The position numbers and the translations under genes were made by a program. This document shows positions 11,846 to 23,949 of a stretch of DNA of 64,000 nucleotides, piece after piece (position 1 is the first letter of the stretch; each line of letters starts with the position of its first letter). A model generated the notes under the pieces. It saw only the letters and a list, made by a program, of their open reading frames with translations, was not told the DNA's origin and searched no databases. Source of the stretch: Ctenosaura bakeri (taxonomy: Eukaryota; Chordata; Lepidosauria; Squamata; Iguanidae); contig CAOLHI010001239.1 of NCBI GenBank assembly GCA_948474755.1, forward strand, positions 248,001-312,000. The letters run 5' to 3'.

Positions 11846-12849
11846 CAATAGCAAATTCACAATTATCATTTAACTGGAAACATAATTTGATATTTTTTCT
11901 TCTCTTTCTCGGTGATATATGCATGCAGATGTATGCATCCACCCACCCAGATACATACTTATGTAGTGCTCATATTTCACTTCAGTACTATCTTGGTTAT
12001 ACCCTTTCCAAAAACCAACAACTCATAACGTTGATTTTGGATTCTCCAGGGTTAGGAAAGCAATATTTCCCCTCTGTGTTTTCTTGGATGCATTTCACTT
12101 ATTACTGTAATGGTTCTCTGATACTCTTAGTGAGTTATTTCTGCCATAACCAAGAAGGTTTTTTTTCCCTTTGAAATTGGTACAGCTAATAAAACTTATC
12201 ACTTGAATATATTTTACTGGTGGAAGTCTGATGATAACTCTGAAGAACAGAGGCACTGAACTTTAGACCACCATATAACTTGCTGAAGTAGCTTTGATAA
12301 TGCCACCATGAACATTCATACCCAGTTTGTTTTTCTTCCATTTTATGCTACTTTATATATAATAGCCAACTGCTGCACTTTCTCTAAACCTTCCCTAAGC
12401 AGAAAAACAAGCCAAGGTCAGCTAGACAAAGGCAGTCTGCTGAAGCGATGTGATAAAAAGCAGCATGGATGTTCTAGGTGACAGGCTGTCAGATTTTATG
12501 TCGACATATATACTCTTGGAATCCAGTAGATTTATGACTGTCAAGTGACAGAACATAAACAGAAAGATCACAGAGGAAAATGGGATTTGGATTTAGAGGC
12601 TAACATATGCTGTGGTTGCTAGGCAAGTAAGTGCAATTGATAACTGCATGCCCAGGATGTTCTCTTTTTCTCCCCCATTTGCCTTGCATAAAATTGAAGG
12701 CCTAGCTAAATGCACTGCTTAATAGCAAGACAGAAGATTTAGAAGAAACCTTTTATAAAATATTTTCTTGCACAAAGTAAAAGCCTTTCCTTTTTCTTTC
12801 TTTTTTTTTTTAAGAGAGGAGGAGAGGAAACTTTTATATTGAGCAACTG
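11846..12849. other. No gene recognised
   Basis: A 95-codon plus-strand frame at 11887-12174 has hydrophobic stretches but no motif I recognise. I see nothing else here. Confidence 0.4.
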
Positions 12850-13785
12850 TGTCTACCTACATCAGACCTGGGGACAGCTCAGGACCCATCAAACCAAAGA
12901 CTATTTTTGTTTGGCAGTTTATTCCCAGGGAAAGGAGAACAAAGGAAAGAAAGTGATATAGGTCCTGACTAGAAACTAGAAAAGCAAGTGAGCCAAAGGA
13001 GTCAATAAACATGTGCAGCCCTCGCTGCCTGGAGGGGAGAAGTTTGATGCCCTCCCCAGAAAGAGGCCACCAATAGGCAGATGGTGTGTGCAGCACCAGA
13101 CTGCACCATGTGATGGGGTGGGCAGACACCTATTTATTCCTGGCATGTCCCACACATGGTCTCTTTGGATCTTCACCACGACCCATCCCTCTCACCCTCG
13201 ATGCAGTTGCTTTCAGTGTGTCGCCACAGGGCCGGGTAGGGATTTCCCCCCCTCCATTGGTTGTTTTTTTCCCCATCTACCCCACACAGTTTCCCTGGGA
13301 ACTGGGAAATTGTCTGGGGTAGGGTCATGAATTAGACATTCACCTGGCAGGTAAGGGGCAAAAGTGACAGCTCTGGTGGCTGCCTTGGGCACCCACTTTG
13401 GGTGTAGGGGGAGTCTCCAAATCTGCTGCTTGAGTCGTGCAATCTCAGGGGCAGAGAAGTTGGCACCCCCTTGAGGTTAACACAGGGATTTAACTACTGC
13501 CTGAAGGGTCCTGCGACTTTGACAGGAGTTACCCTTGGATACAACTCCCCCTATCAAGCAGCCAGTGAGCAACCAGTAACAACTGGGTTGCTCTATGAGC
13601 TCAGGTGGTTTGCCCAAGGGAAGGTTGAGGGGATGGACAGCAGTTTGTCATATGACCTCAGCTGGACTCTTGCTGCTTCCTCCATGCTCTTAATCTTTAA
13701 ATAAATAAGTAAATTTAATAAAGGTGGTCCTAGTTAACCCAAGCTTATGTGTCTGGACTCTTTATTCAGAGAGTTGGGGACATCA
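12850..13785 (+). repeat. GC-richer block with A-rich end, possible old retroelement
   Basis: This block is clearly richer in G and C than its surroundings. It ends in a cluster of aataaataag and tttaataaagg signals followed by tgtgtctggactctttatt, as at the 3' end of a processed or LTR-derived transcript. Overlapping open frames on both strands (12857-13330) have no recognisable domain. It could be an old LTR element or a processed sequence; I cannot decide. Confidence 0.3.
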
Positions 13786-14022
13786 ACAAACAAACAAACA
13801 AATTAGTTTGAAGAGGATAACAATGTCAAAAATGGTTGGTTTTTTGGTGGCTTGTTTAGATCCATTGTGATCTGTCTTTCTCCAATTACAGATACATGCC
13901 CAATGGATTTTTACATCTTTTGTACAAAACTGTTTGGACTATGTATTTCTTAACATGTGGACTACTGAATGTTTGGCAGATCTATCGTAATGTTTAAATA
14001 AGTAGTTATCACATATACATTT

Positions 14023-14060
<38 letters not shown>

Positions 14061-15695
14061 CATCTATCTATCTATCCATCTATCTTCTGGCTGAGTCTCT
14101 TTGCTAGCCTGTTCTCAAGACTCAGTGCATCATACCTGAGACTCCAGCCCTGCTCCTGCACAGTGAAATCCAGTTTCAGGGAGGGGATCTTTGCTCACCT
14201 CTAAAAAGGACACATGGTGAACTGGAAATGGTCAGCATCTTGGAATGCACAAACATGCACAGACAAGAGGAAGAGGACCTTCAGGATTTCTAAGCTTGAT
14301 CCTTCTATACACTCCTGCTTCCTCATTTGCTCAACCCATGTGCCCACCCTTCAGTTAGTGCTGGTTGCCTTTTGGGGGATGAATAGAATTTTCTCCTCCT
14401 CCTTTCACTGTTTCTGTATGGATTCATGGGAGACTGACATGATGTGTGGTTGCTTAATAGGCAGTCACTGACAGAGAGGATGGGGAGGGTATTGAAGCGG
14501 CAGTGATGATGAGCACCTATTTGGTGAAGGGGGACATCTCAAGACTTGCTTCTGTGTGCAGAGTAGGTGGGACAACCTGGAACATGTTTTTCCTTTGTGT
14601 CATGGGATGTACGGTGTGTCTGAGTGTGAAGCATTCAGGACCTGTGTGCTTCACCGAAGAGTAGCTTAGGAGGAGGTCAGGTTGCAAGCTTCTTTCACTG
14701 ACAGAACCTATGATGCAGTTGATAGTTAAATAGAGAATGAAGCGAACATTTAGGTATCCAGTTTCATTGCCTGGTCTCTTTATTTCTCAGTGAGTAAAGA
14801 AGTACCATTTATCACTGATCTAGTAATCTTCACTGTTTTGATGTCAAGATCTTTAGAATTTGTACTCTATCAACTCCACTCAGAGTTGATCAGCAGTGTT
14901 TATTTGTAGCAATGCAAGCAATATAGCACACTTAGACTACAGCATACATGGTGGTTATAGTGTTTATACTTTTCAGATACAAATTTAGGCACACAGAACT
15001 GTGATTGGAGAGGATCATAAATTCAACATCATACCACCATTCCAGGCATTTCCAGACTCACAGTTGTTTACCTGTCTTTCATCCTTGAGGCTGGAACACG
15101 TTTCCTGCCTCCTCATCTCTGAATATTTCCTGTTCTCACACACACCTTTGGGTACTTTATGGTTTTTTTCCTATGATCTTCTCCGTCTCTACTGTATACA
15201 TTGTAGAAATGGGCAATAAAGCAATTAACTATTCAATTCATCGGAATACACAAATATGCTTCAAACAGATACATAGTTGCAATCAACATTTGGCATTTGA
15301 TACTTTGTAGTCCTGTAACTACTTTTAGCAATGTCTAAGCTGGCTACCCTATCTATTCTAATATATAGTCAACAGATTAACTTATGGCAGGAGCCAAACT
15401 TCCTGACAGTTGATCTTGGTGGGTGGATCACAAACAAAAGAAGCAATGCACCATTCCATAAAAATATTACTTGTAAAGCACATACCATTTGCCATCTTGA
15501 ATGGAAAGCTTTCGCTTATAAAAGAGGAGATGTTACAATCATAGAGACTGCACATCCAGTAGAGAGGACATAAGTAGAATTAAATCTTATCTGTCTAATA
15601 TAGAATGTACTACTAACACATGATTTAAAACTGAGTGAAACCCAGAAATTCTGTTCTGGAGAAATGTTCCCATTAAAACCATGAGCCTCAGAAAA
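13786..15695. other. No gene; (TCTA)n microsatellite at 14024-14084
   Basis: A short (AAAC)n lies at 13788-13803 and a (TATC)n array with a few CATC variants at 14024-14084. The remaining sequence shows only short chance frames. Confidence 0.5.
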
Positions 15696-15800
15696 GGGAC
15701 CTTCCACACTACATAATTATAGTGCCATAATTCCACTTTAACTGCCACGGCAACATCCCATGGAATTCTAGGATATGCAGTTTAGGGAGGTTTTGAGACT
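15696..15800. mobile_element. Left half of a MITE (family 1 related)
   Basis: The string gggaccttccacactacat followed by attatagtgccataattcc and ggaattctaggatatgcag matches the left half of the palindromic MITEs. No right half follows within the expected 100 bp. Confidence 0.5.
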
Positions 15801-16229
15801 TGGGAGTATACTTGTAAGGTACAGAATGCAACTTCGTATAACCTACAGCATATAGCATAGAGTATATATGATATAATTTAGGAAACCAGATGTATTAGGA
15901 TTTGTGTATGTTATCAGTGAAACTTGGCTTCAGCTTAAGTCTGGGAGAAACCTACTGAAATGTCAACACGACATGACCAAGAATAAAACGTGCTGTGGAT
16001 GTGACCAGATGTGACTACCACTAGCAGATGCAATGTGCTATATTGTAATCATGATAATTGATTACAATCAGATTTGGTTAGAGTTGACCAAGAATAACCT
16101 CAGAGGTGATGAGTGATGTAATTAAGATAGAAGGCAGCCAACCTGCTGTACCTAAGGTACTCTTATATCTAAATATCTTTGCTCTGATTAGCTACATGTA
16201 ATCAAAGAACAGTGAACACCTTTGTGATC
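15801..16229. other. No gene recognised
   Basis: I see no frame or repeat that I can name. It might be the upstream part of the LTR-like repeat that follows, but there is no counterpart in the other copy to test this. Confidence 0.4.
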
Positions 16230-17130
16230 CTAAGCAAGCAATCTTACAATAGCAAAAGGGTATCATGTACATGAAGGCACCTTCCTTCAGGTGTTACTTA
16301 GCAGTAGTTACAAAGCTTAAAAACAACCTAAGTCATATTCAGCCAAGGCTTAAAGAAACATAAGCCCTAATAAGACTAGCTGAATATTGGCCCTTTTCAC
16401 ACTGCATTTTCCGTGCGAAAGAGGGCCTGGGGTGTCCCGCAATTGTGAGGAGTGATCTGCATGACGCACTCACAATCGTGCAATGCTCCAGGGGCCAGCA
16501 GGTGCTGATCGTGCACCTTTTCATTTTCGTCTAGAAGCCAAAAATGGTGCACGATTGCACACTGCTCCCGGGCCCCACGCGCACTTACCTGTCGTGCAGA
16601 GCCTCCAGAGCCACACTGGTCACGTTTCCTGCCTGAGCACAGCCTGGGAAACTCCCAGGCTGCACTGCAGAAGGAAGAGGCAGGGCTCTCGCGAGAGCAG
16701 GCAGCTCGTAAGGAGCTGAAGGACCCCGGACGCAAAAGCCTCTCACTGGAGGCTGCTCACGTGCTCCCAGCGCCAGAAGAAGGTAAGGTGTGGAAAGGGG
16801 CATTGTTATTCTACTCACTATCTGGGAATCTGGAACTCTTTGTCCAGCCTGCAACAAAGCTTCCCTAGGTGAAGCAGGCAGCCTCAGTCCCAAAGTCTCT
16901 GTCTCTCTGTGCCTCATGATGCCCAAAGATTTTAAAACCTCTTACTTGGAAGCACTTCTCAAATGGTAATCCTCATTGGACAATTGTCTTTCATGATCAC
17001 TGTTGGTCCTCCATGACGCTAAACCCAATAAATGTAACTTAAACCAACATCTCACGAATCCCTTGTTTAGCCGGAGAGGAGAATGTACTCCTCTGCTGTG
17101 TTGCCCAGATAATGGGACAGAGTCCATTAT
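16230..17130 (+). mobile_element. LTR-like repeat, copy 2, interrupted by a MITE
   Basis: It is homologous to 10568-11142. The two halves (16230-16388 and 16802-17130) are separated by the 413-bp GC-rich MITE at 16389-16801. The poly(A) signal in cccaataaatgta and the terminal ccattatcaca fit an LTR 3' end. No gag, pol or env sequence is nearby. Confidence 0.55.
16389..16801. mobile_element. GC-rich MITE, family 2, copy 1
   Basis: The termini are ggcccttttcacactgc and ggtgtggaaaggggc, which are inverted repeats. The interior is GC- and CpG-rich and partly palindromic (e.g. caatcgtgcaatgctcc and atggtgcacgattgcac). It is flanked by att on both sides (16386-16388 and 16802-16804), and the empty site is preserved in the related repeat near 10725. 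Frames of 78-113 codons on both strands arise from the CpG-rich interior and show no transposase motif. Confidence 0.8.
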
Positions 17131-18013
17131 CACAGATGCCTTGTTTGAAATGTAATGTATGAAAGCATGCACACAGACATTGGCATGTCTGTTCCTCTCC
17201 CTAAGGGAATGTACATGTTGCATATCGTATGAATGCATATTGTAAATAGCCTAAAAATGTACCAAAGACCCTGGTCCTGAAATTCTAGTACTTAAGAATG
17301 GTTAAGTGGAATCCTGATATTAACTCAGACTGTTTGGTTTAACCACCATCATGAATTGGGCACTCAGGTGGCTCGAAGGTGACAATGGAACTCCAGACAG
17401 AATCCAAATTAGCTGTCAAGTGGCAAGGGTGCTCAACCCCCCAGTCTTAAAAGATAAGCAGGGGGCACTATGCCTATTTCTGAGGGGAATATGCAACTGT
17501 GACAATTAAAATGGAAGATTGTGGTACAATTGTGGAGTATGAAAGGGTCCCAAAACTGTGGACCAACTTCAGTCTAATAGGTACTATGCAATCAGGTTTT
17601 TACCAAACGTTTATAGGCTCCTGTAGCATGCTCTTCATTGAAATTAACGGCTACTCAAGAGGTCAGCATAGAAGCTTCGATGTAGAGAATCCATCAGATA
17701 TGCCACTAACCTGTAATTTCCTCTCAAGCTACAGATTCCATTCCAAAATACAGGCTAATTTGGAGGGATGAAACTGTCCAACTGCCAATAATAAGGCAGA
17801 ATGAGGAAATGGGATGCAGAATGAGGAAATGGGATGCTTTGCCTTCCAGTTGAAAATTGGTTATGATGACTAGGACTAATGCCAATTGTAGGTAAAGAAT
17901 ATCTGAAAGGGCACATGTACTCCTGTTACTGGGGAAGAGTGTGAGTCTTCATTATAGATTTAAAATGTACAGGGGTGCTTTTAAGCTCAGTTAATGCTGA
18001 ACAGATCAATGTA
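17131..18013. other. No gene recognised
   Basis: A 90-codon plus-strand frame at 17499-17771 has no recognisable domain. A 20-bp direct duplication, gcagaatgaggaaatgggat, occurs at about 17797-17836. Confidence 0.4.
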
Positions 18014-18402
18014 TAGTCAGGGCTCCACATTTGCAGGTTTCACTTTTGCAGATTTGATTATTCACGGATTATTTGCTGTCACCTCTGCTGCCTACCTATT
18101 CCATTTGTAATAGGGACTGCAAGCCTTGTGAGATTGAGAAATTGCCAATGAGGCTTGTAAGTCCCTATTAAAAATGGTGTGGGGCAGCAGTGGAGGTGGC
18201 ACTAAGCCCTACCAGCCCCCCACTTCTGCCTTGTGAAGGAACTCTGTTGCCTCAAAGGAATCCATGGTGGGTTGAATATGGTGATCATACTTCTTTTGTG
18301 TGTTCAATATGATTTGGGAGGGGCTAGAGTTATTCATGTTTTTTTCACTTTCACAGGGGTCCTGTGCCCTTAACCATAGTGAATGTGGAGGGATTACTGT
18401 AG
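18014..18402 (+). mobile_element. Tigger/pogo-like DNA transposon remnant
   Basis: The left end agtcagggctccacatttgc followed by ggtttcacttttgcag and the right end gaatgtggagggattactg are the inverted termini typical of pogo/Tigger MITEs, with TA at both borders. The interior has no transposase frame. The copy at 29660-30048 is the same element in reverse orientation. Confidence 0.75.
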
Positions 18403-19677
18403 CAACATATGTAAATTTGCGCTTTGTTTATTTAGATGAGTTTGACCCAATTTGGAACAATATTTAAACATCTAAACCATCCAGGTGTAATCCTTAGAAG
18501 CCAAGCTATTTAATCACTTTCTTAAATACATTTAATCATGCATCACTAGGTCTTTTATTATTTTCATGGGAGCTGAAAGCAAAAGGTTAGAGTATTATCA
18601 TTAATCGAGTTATAGAAAGGAAGGTGTTAACTAATACAGCATGACAATGACCAATAGATACTAAATTAATATTTACAGAAGCAATTAATATGAAGCGACT
18701 CAAAGAGAGGTGGGTGAGGTTCCCCATGGTCTCATTGGAAACACCTGCATAATTATTCTTTTAATCAGAAAGCTTTTTTTAAAAAAGGCACCTCAGTCTT
18801 GGGAGGCTTTTCTCCCCACTTGTCAAAAGTAATGAAGCCATGTGTTCCTAGGATGCTTCAGGGACCAAAGGATGGATAAGGGTCAAAGATCTCCCCTGAA
18901 GATCATCTAAGAGTTTCGATCCAACTCGCTAGTTTTGCCCCTCAGAGTACTTTTTCCTGCCCCACTGAAAGTGAGGGAAAAAAGTTATAGGGACAAAACT
19001 GGAATGGGACCCTGCTATAGATCACTTCTGAACCTTTCTACTGATTTCACACCATCAGAAGCATTCCCCCTACTCCAAGCCAATTTAATTCCTGTGCAGG
19101 AAAGAGAAAGAGCCAGCAGATGCAAAGCTGGAAAGTGAATGAAGTGAATGACCCAATCTCCAATATTCCGACTGGAGTAGGATCGTAAGGTAGAATATGA
19201 TTCTTCATTATCAAATCGACTGAAAACTGTCACTATCTAATTTCACCCCTGCACCTTTTGAAATAGGCCCTATTTAATGTAATGGAGTGACCTAGCATGT
19301 GGAGACCTGGGCAGCAAAAAATTATCTTCCTGTCATTACATTATCTCCCGTGACCTCTAGTTGGCAAAGGCTTTTTCTGGGGTGTGCACCCTGTCAGTCA
19401 GCCTGGGATGTCAAACAGTCTTTCTCCCACACAGAAAGCAGGAGAAGAACTTGACTTTAACTGGTTGCCTTTCCTTTAAGTTAATCCCTGCAGTTCTTTT
19501 CTGAGTTCTTGTCGGAGGCCTAGGAAAACTTCACAAGTACCCCAAACCTGAAAGGATGTTAAAAAGTATAGTGGCAGACCCTCCATAACACCTAAAAGGT
19601 GAAAACAGAGGCCAGAATTTGATTGGTAACATACCCTGCAGGAACCTCAGGTTATGCTAGTGTAAAAGGCCCTTTTT
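18403..19677. other. No gene recognised
   Basis: Overlapping 67- and 72-codon frames on opposite strands at 18935-19233 have no recognisable domain. I see no repeat I can name. Confidence 0.4.
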
Positions 19678-20088
19678 GTACAGCATTTTACATGTGAAAG
19701 GGCACCTGGAGCATCACGTGATTGTGAAGAGCGATCTGCACAACGCACTCACCATCGTGCGATGCTCCAGGGGCCGGCAGGCACCGATCGCACACCTTTT
19801 CATTTTCGGCTAGAAGTTGAAAATGGTGTGTGACCGCGCATTGCTTCTGGGCCCCACATGCACTTACCTGGCGTGCGGAGCCTCCAGAGCTGCTCTGGTT
19901 GCGATTCCTGCCCCACAGCAGCCTGGGAAGGTTCCAGGCTGTAGTGCGGAAGGAAAAGGTGGGGCTCTCGCATGAGCAGGCAGCTCGTGCAGAGCTGAAG
20001 GACCCTGGACATGAGAGCCTTTCGCCAGAGGCTGCTCACGCAATCCCTGCACCCCAGCGCCGGAAGATGGTAAGGTGTGGAAAGAGCC
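19678..20088. mobile_element. GC-rich MITE, family 2, copy 2
   Basis: It is homologous along its whole length (411 bp) to 16389-16801: gatgctccaggggcc, cttttcattttcg, gagcctccagagc and gaggctgctcacg occur in the same order. The ends are ggccctttttgtacagc and aaggtgtggaaagagcc. Several CpG sites of copy 1 appear here as TpG or CpA. No clear target duplication is left (AAA against ATT). Confidence 0.78.
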
Positions 20089-21769
20089 ATTGTTAGGATG
20101 TTGTGGACCAAAGTATTCAATGTCTTCTCACACAGTGCCCCTTGGGAGGGAACTCAGCACCTATGGCCATTTTGTTCTGTAGCTGCAAGAAGACAACAGT
20201 AATTACATGTGTATGCTACTCGTGTGCCAACTGTCCTCTTCAAACAGTTGGAAACTCCTTCTGTGGAGATTGAAGGGAGTAGCTGCATGGAACTCTGCTT
20301 GCAGAAGATTACTTCTCACATGAATAATGTAGGATCATACCCAAAAGCTTTTATGAGTAGTCAGTGCAGGAGGCAAAGGAAACGTGTCAAGGGGCTTAGT
20401 ATGGTAAGGGCAAAATGAGGATGCCCCTCAAATAAGAATTCTTTCCACCCTATGAACTGTTTTTTCAGTTCTCAAATCTCTAGCATTACAGTAACTTAAT
20501 ACTCCAGTTGAGCATGCAGACATACAGTTTAGGCATCCAAAGACAAGGGGCATGCAAAGTTACCAAAGGAGTGCATGTGAGATGTATACAAGCTCCCTAT
20601 AGTCTTCATGCATTCAAGTTACTTCTTTTTTTCTGATTCTCTGAATGAGTTTCAGAAGAAATACCTAGTGTAACCAGATGATAGGAACTCACAGCTAGTA
20701 GTTCATAGATGAGTCATTGTTGCTGATGCAGTGGCATTATCTTGTTCTTCTTCTGGGCACAAAAGTGTCCTCTCTTCAAGTTCTTAGCTGTTCCAACTAC
20801 CATTCTGATTTCAAATTTCTAGACCATGACAAGTCTGAGAAGAAATAATCCCAGCCCAGAAATAGCTGGTAGAGGACAAAGATATTAGTTTCCCATGGGG
20901 AAGATCTGTTTCTTATACCAGTTACTTTCTGCTGTAGATATCTTTGACAGTTTCTGGCTCTGCAGGCAAATACAAGAAGTACCCATGGAACAAAGATATT
21001 TTCAGGTGATGCTCCAGTTTTCAGATGTTCAAACACCAATAGTTTTGACCAATGGGGAAATGTTTGAATAAAGAGGGCAAAAAGGTTTGGTGGTTTTAAG
21101 AGTCAAACCAAAATGATCCATTTCACACTTCTTGAGACCTATTTCAACATAAGACATACCTTGCACATTTTTCAAGCTTATGGTATCTTTTATATGTTGT
21201 ATGCTATGCATATATGTTAAGAATGCAAATGACTAAAAAGGTATACAAAGTTATGTCCAAGTATGCTTTAGTTAGTGAAGGAAATAAGTTCTAAAATATG
21301 TTCTTTAGAAAAATGCTTATAGACATGTACATTATATAATATCTGTACAAACTAGGATACAGAAAGCAAAAAGAAAGTCTTGTAGCCTGATGCATAGAAA
21401 GGATGTGATGGAAACAGAGGTGGGATTCAGAGAAACACAACAGAATTGTAGTAAACAGACTATAGTGATAGCAGTGCATTTTGATCCCAGAAAGCAGCCA
21501 AGTCAAGCCATTAAATAGTTAAAAATCAATACTGTATCTGATAAGATGAAATGATATGAAGTATCCTGGTTGTTGCCTGTCACTTCTCCCTACCTGCCCT
21601 AATCAAGGGGAAGTCTGTGACAAGATAAGGAACATGGGATGAGATGCTTCAGTAGTTCTGCCCAGTAGTCATTCAAGCTAAAGCCTGACAAGATCTCTGA
21701 TAAGATCTTCAGACCTACTCACAGAAGCAAAAGAGAACTTGAAGGAACCTGAATAACCACCTAGTCCAC
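20089..21769. other. No gene recognised
   Basis: Several 60-80 codon frames occur but none shows a domain. No repeat that I can name. Confidence 0.4.
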
Positions 21770-22030
21770 TCTCTTATCAGTGCACAAATCCATAACTGAA
21801 AATTGCTAAGGGCTAGTCATCCAACTTCTGCTTAAAAGTGTCTAACAAAAGAGAGTCCATCACCTGCTGAGGTAGTATGTTCCACGGCTGAGCAATTCCT
21901 ACTGTCAGGAAGATCTTCCTAAGGTTTAATAAGAATCTCCTTTCTTGTAACTTTAGTTTCAAAGCAGGAAATAAGAACAACAATTTGGGGGACTTTTTAA
22001 TAACAAAAATGGTGGTGGCTTGATGCAATG
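21770..22030 (-). mobile_element. Old CR1 LINE fragment, ORF2 C-terminus
   Basis: On the minus strand the frame contains LQERRFLLNLRKIFLTV, then WNILPQQVMDS and a terminal FKQKLDD block. This is the conserved C-terminal end of CR1 ORF2, seen as [16 protein letters not shown] in the younger copies here. It is more diverged than copies A, C and D, so it is an older insertion. Confidence 0.75.
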
Positions 22031-22524
22031 GTTAAACACTCCTTATTTGTGAGGCAATTGCCACATGCAGACAGTGCTACTATGGATTTTTTTAAATTAT
22101 GTTAGAAGAAATTGTCAAGGATTTCTTGAGTCCCATCTGTTCTAACTCTCATGTTTAGATAATTCTGTAGAGAAGGATTTTGTGTGCTGTGAAGCAAGCA
22201 AAACTGATCCCACCCCTACTGATTTCTACCATTGCATACTGGTGATATCAACACACGACTATGATATCTTCTCATTTCTCTTAAATCTGCAGAATCTTTA
22301 AAGCAAGCACTCTAAATATTCCCTGTCATAATACACCAAGAGAATGATATTTCTAAACCTACTGGTATGTAAATTATCTTTTTATCTCAATTAAAATTGG
22401 AGATATGGATGAATCCTGCACCACAAAAATAATGTAAAATATGTCATTCTTGTGACTCAGTTTTAAAGGAACTCTTACCCCTACCTCACTCCAACTGCCA
22501 TGTTTCCTCATGAATGACTGTTCT
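22031..22524. other. No gene recognised
   Basis: AT-rich sequence between two CR1 insertions with no recognisable content. Confidence 0.4.
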
Positions 22525-22899
22525 GGCTCTACCTCATTTCCCAGAGGAGAGAGCAGAGGGGGAGCTGGGTCTGTGAAGACATCCTAGACCAGGCTTGTGG
22601 GGCTGTGCTTGTTTGCTTGTTTGTTTGCTTGTTTTCGTTTAGTCTCCTTGTGCTGGCCATGTGCTCTCCCACAGTCTGACTAACGAGGGGGAGGAGCCAG
22701 CTGGGGGGAGGAGTCTTATTAGGAGCTCCCAATGGCATGCGCCTTTGGTGCGCGCAGTTGAAGTCCTCTACTTAAATCCTTCAAGTTTAACCCTTGACAA
22801 TCAGTAGAGCAGACGTAGCTTATACAGCCGAATTTCAGAAAGAAAACCCAGTTATACTTTCTAGAACTACTCCCTGTACTACTCTCTGTAGTATCAAGG

Positions 22900-23931
22900 A
22901 TGGAAGGTGCAGGAGCTGCTGCGGTCACCTGTAACACTTGTGGGATGTTCCTTTTCTTGCCACAAGATGTTCTCGGATACACCTGCACCAAGTGCAAGCT
23001 GGTCACCTTCTTGGAGGAGAAGGTTCGCCAGCTGGAGGCATGAGTTTCTGATCTTCATCTTATTAGGGAAGGGGAGGAGGTTTTGGATAGGGCAGAGAAG
23101 ACCTACTGAAAGACCGAATGCACAGAGGAACTGTCAGATCAGGAATTCAGCACACTGTGCTAAGAAACAGAGGCTTGGAGGAATGTCACGTGGAGGAGTA
23201 GAAGGACCAGGAAGGTAACAGAGACTCTCAACCTACACAATCGCTTCAAAGTTATTGGCCTTACGAACAATGAGGAGCACTACGCGGAGGGAACAGAATG
23301 TCAACAAGAAGGAATCCAACTTCGGCAATAGGAACCAGATCAACGCTCCCAGCCTTAACAGAATGCCCAGGTAGTCCCAGAAGAACATGCTTGTCGAGGA
23401 GCCCAGGACAAACCTCAGAGGAGGCAAGTTCTGGTTGTTGGGGACTCTTTGCTCAGAGGAACCGAACTGGCAATTTGCAAACCGGACAAGCTCAGTCGAG
23501 AAGTCTGCTGTCTTCCTGGGGCCAGGATCAATCACATAAGGGAGAGGCTAACCAGGCTGGTCAAGCCCACTGACCATAAGCCCCTCATTTTGGTTCATGT
23601 CGGAACCAATGACATTGCAAGGAGCAGCTGTTACCACATTGCAAAGGACTACGAGCTTATGGGGACGAAGCTTAAGGACCTTGGTGCACAGGAAGTCATT
23701 TCATCTCTCCTCCCTGTTCAAGGATATGGCGCACATAGGGAAAGGGCAATAGCAGAGGTCAACAACTGGCTCCGTGCATGATGCTGCCGGCAACGGTTAG
23801 GGTTTTTGGAACACGGCCTGAATTTCCATGAATGTGGGTTTCTGGCAAGGGATGGGCTGCACCTCACGAAACTTGGCAGGAATGTTTTTGCAAACAGTCT
23901 TGCAAGGAGGATTAAGAGGTCTTTAAACTAA
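22900..23931 (+). pseudogene. CR1 copy A ORF1: zinc finger plus SGNH esterase, decayed
   Basis: The frame opens with an ATG at 22900 and encodes a Cys-rich finger (CNTCGMFLF, then GYTCTKCKLVT), followed by a probable coiled-coil start (FLEEKVRQLEA). It then meets several stops up to about 23380. The second half is open again and shows the three SGNH/GDSL esterase landmarks: VVGDSLLRG near 23435, VHVGTNDIAR near 23600 and RDGLHLTKLG near 23850. Finger plus esterase is the known ORF1 layout of one CR1 group. A stop lies at 23780 before the last block. The normal end is the TAA at 23929-23931. Confidence 0.85.
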
Positions 23932-23949
23932 GTTCCACTGGAGAGGGAG

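Noticed and set aside
12857..13330. Overlapping frames of 67-105 codons as a host exon
   Set aside because: Several frames are open on both strands at once because the block is GC-rich. No splice-site pair or protein motif supports one of them.
14024..14084. CRISPR-like array
   Set aside because: It is a tetranucleotide microsatellite without spacers, in a eukaryotic genome.
16397..16926. Overlapping 78-113 codon frames on both strands
   Set aside because: They lie in and beside a CpG-rich MITE, where stop codons are rare in all frames. No domain is present.
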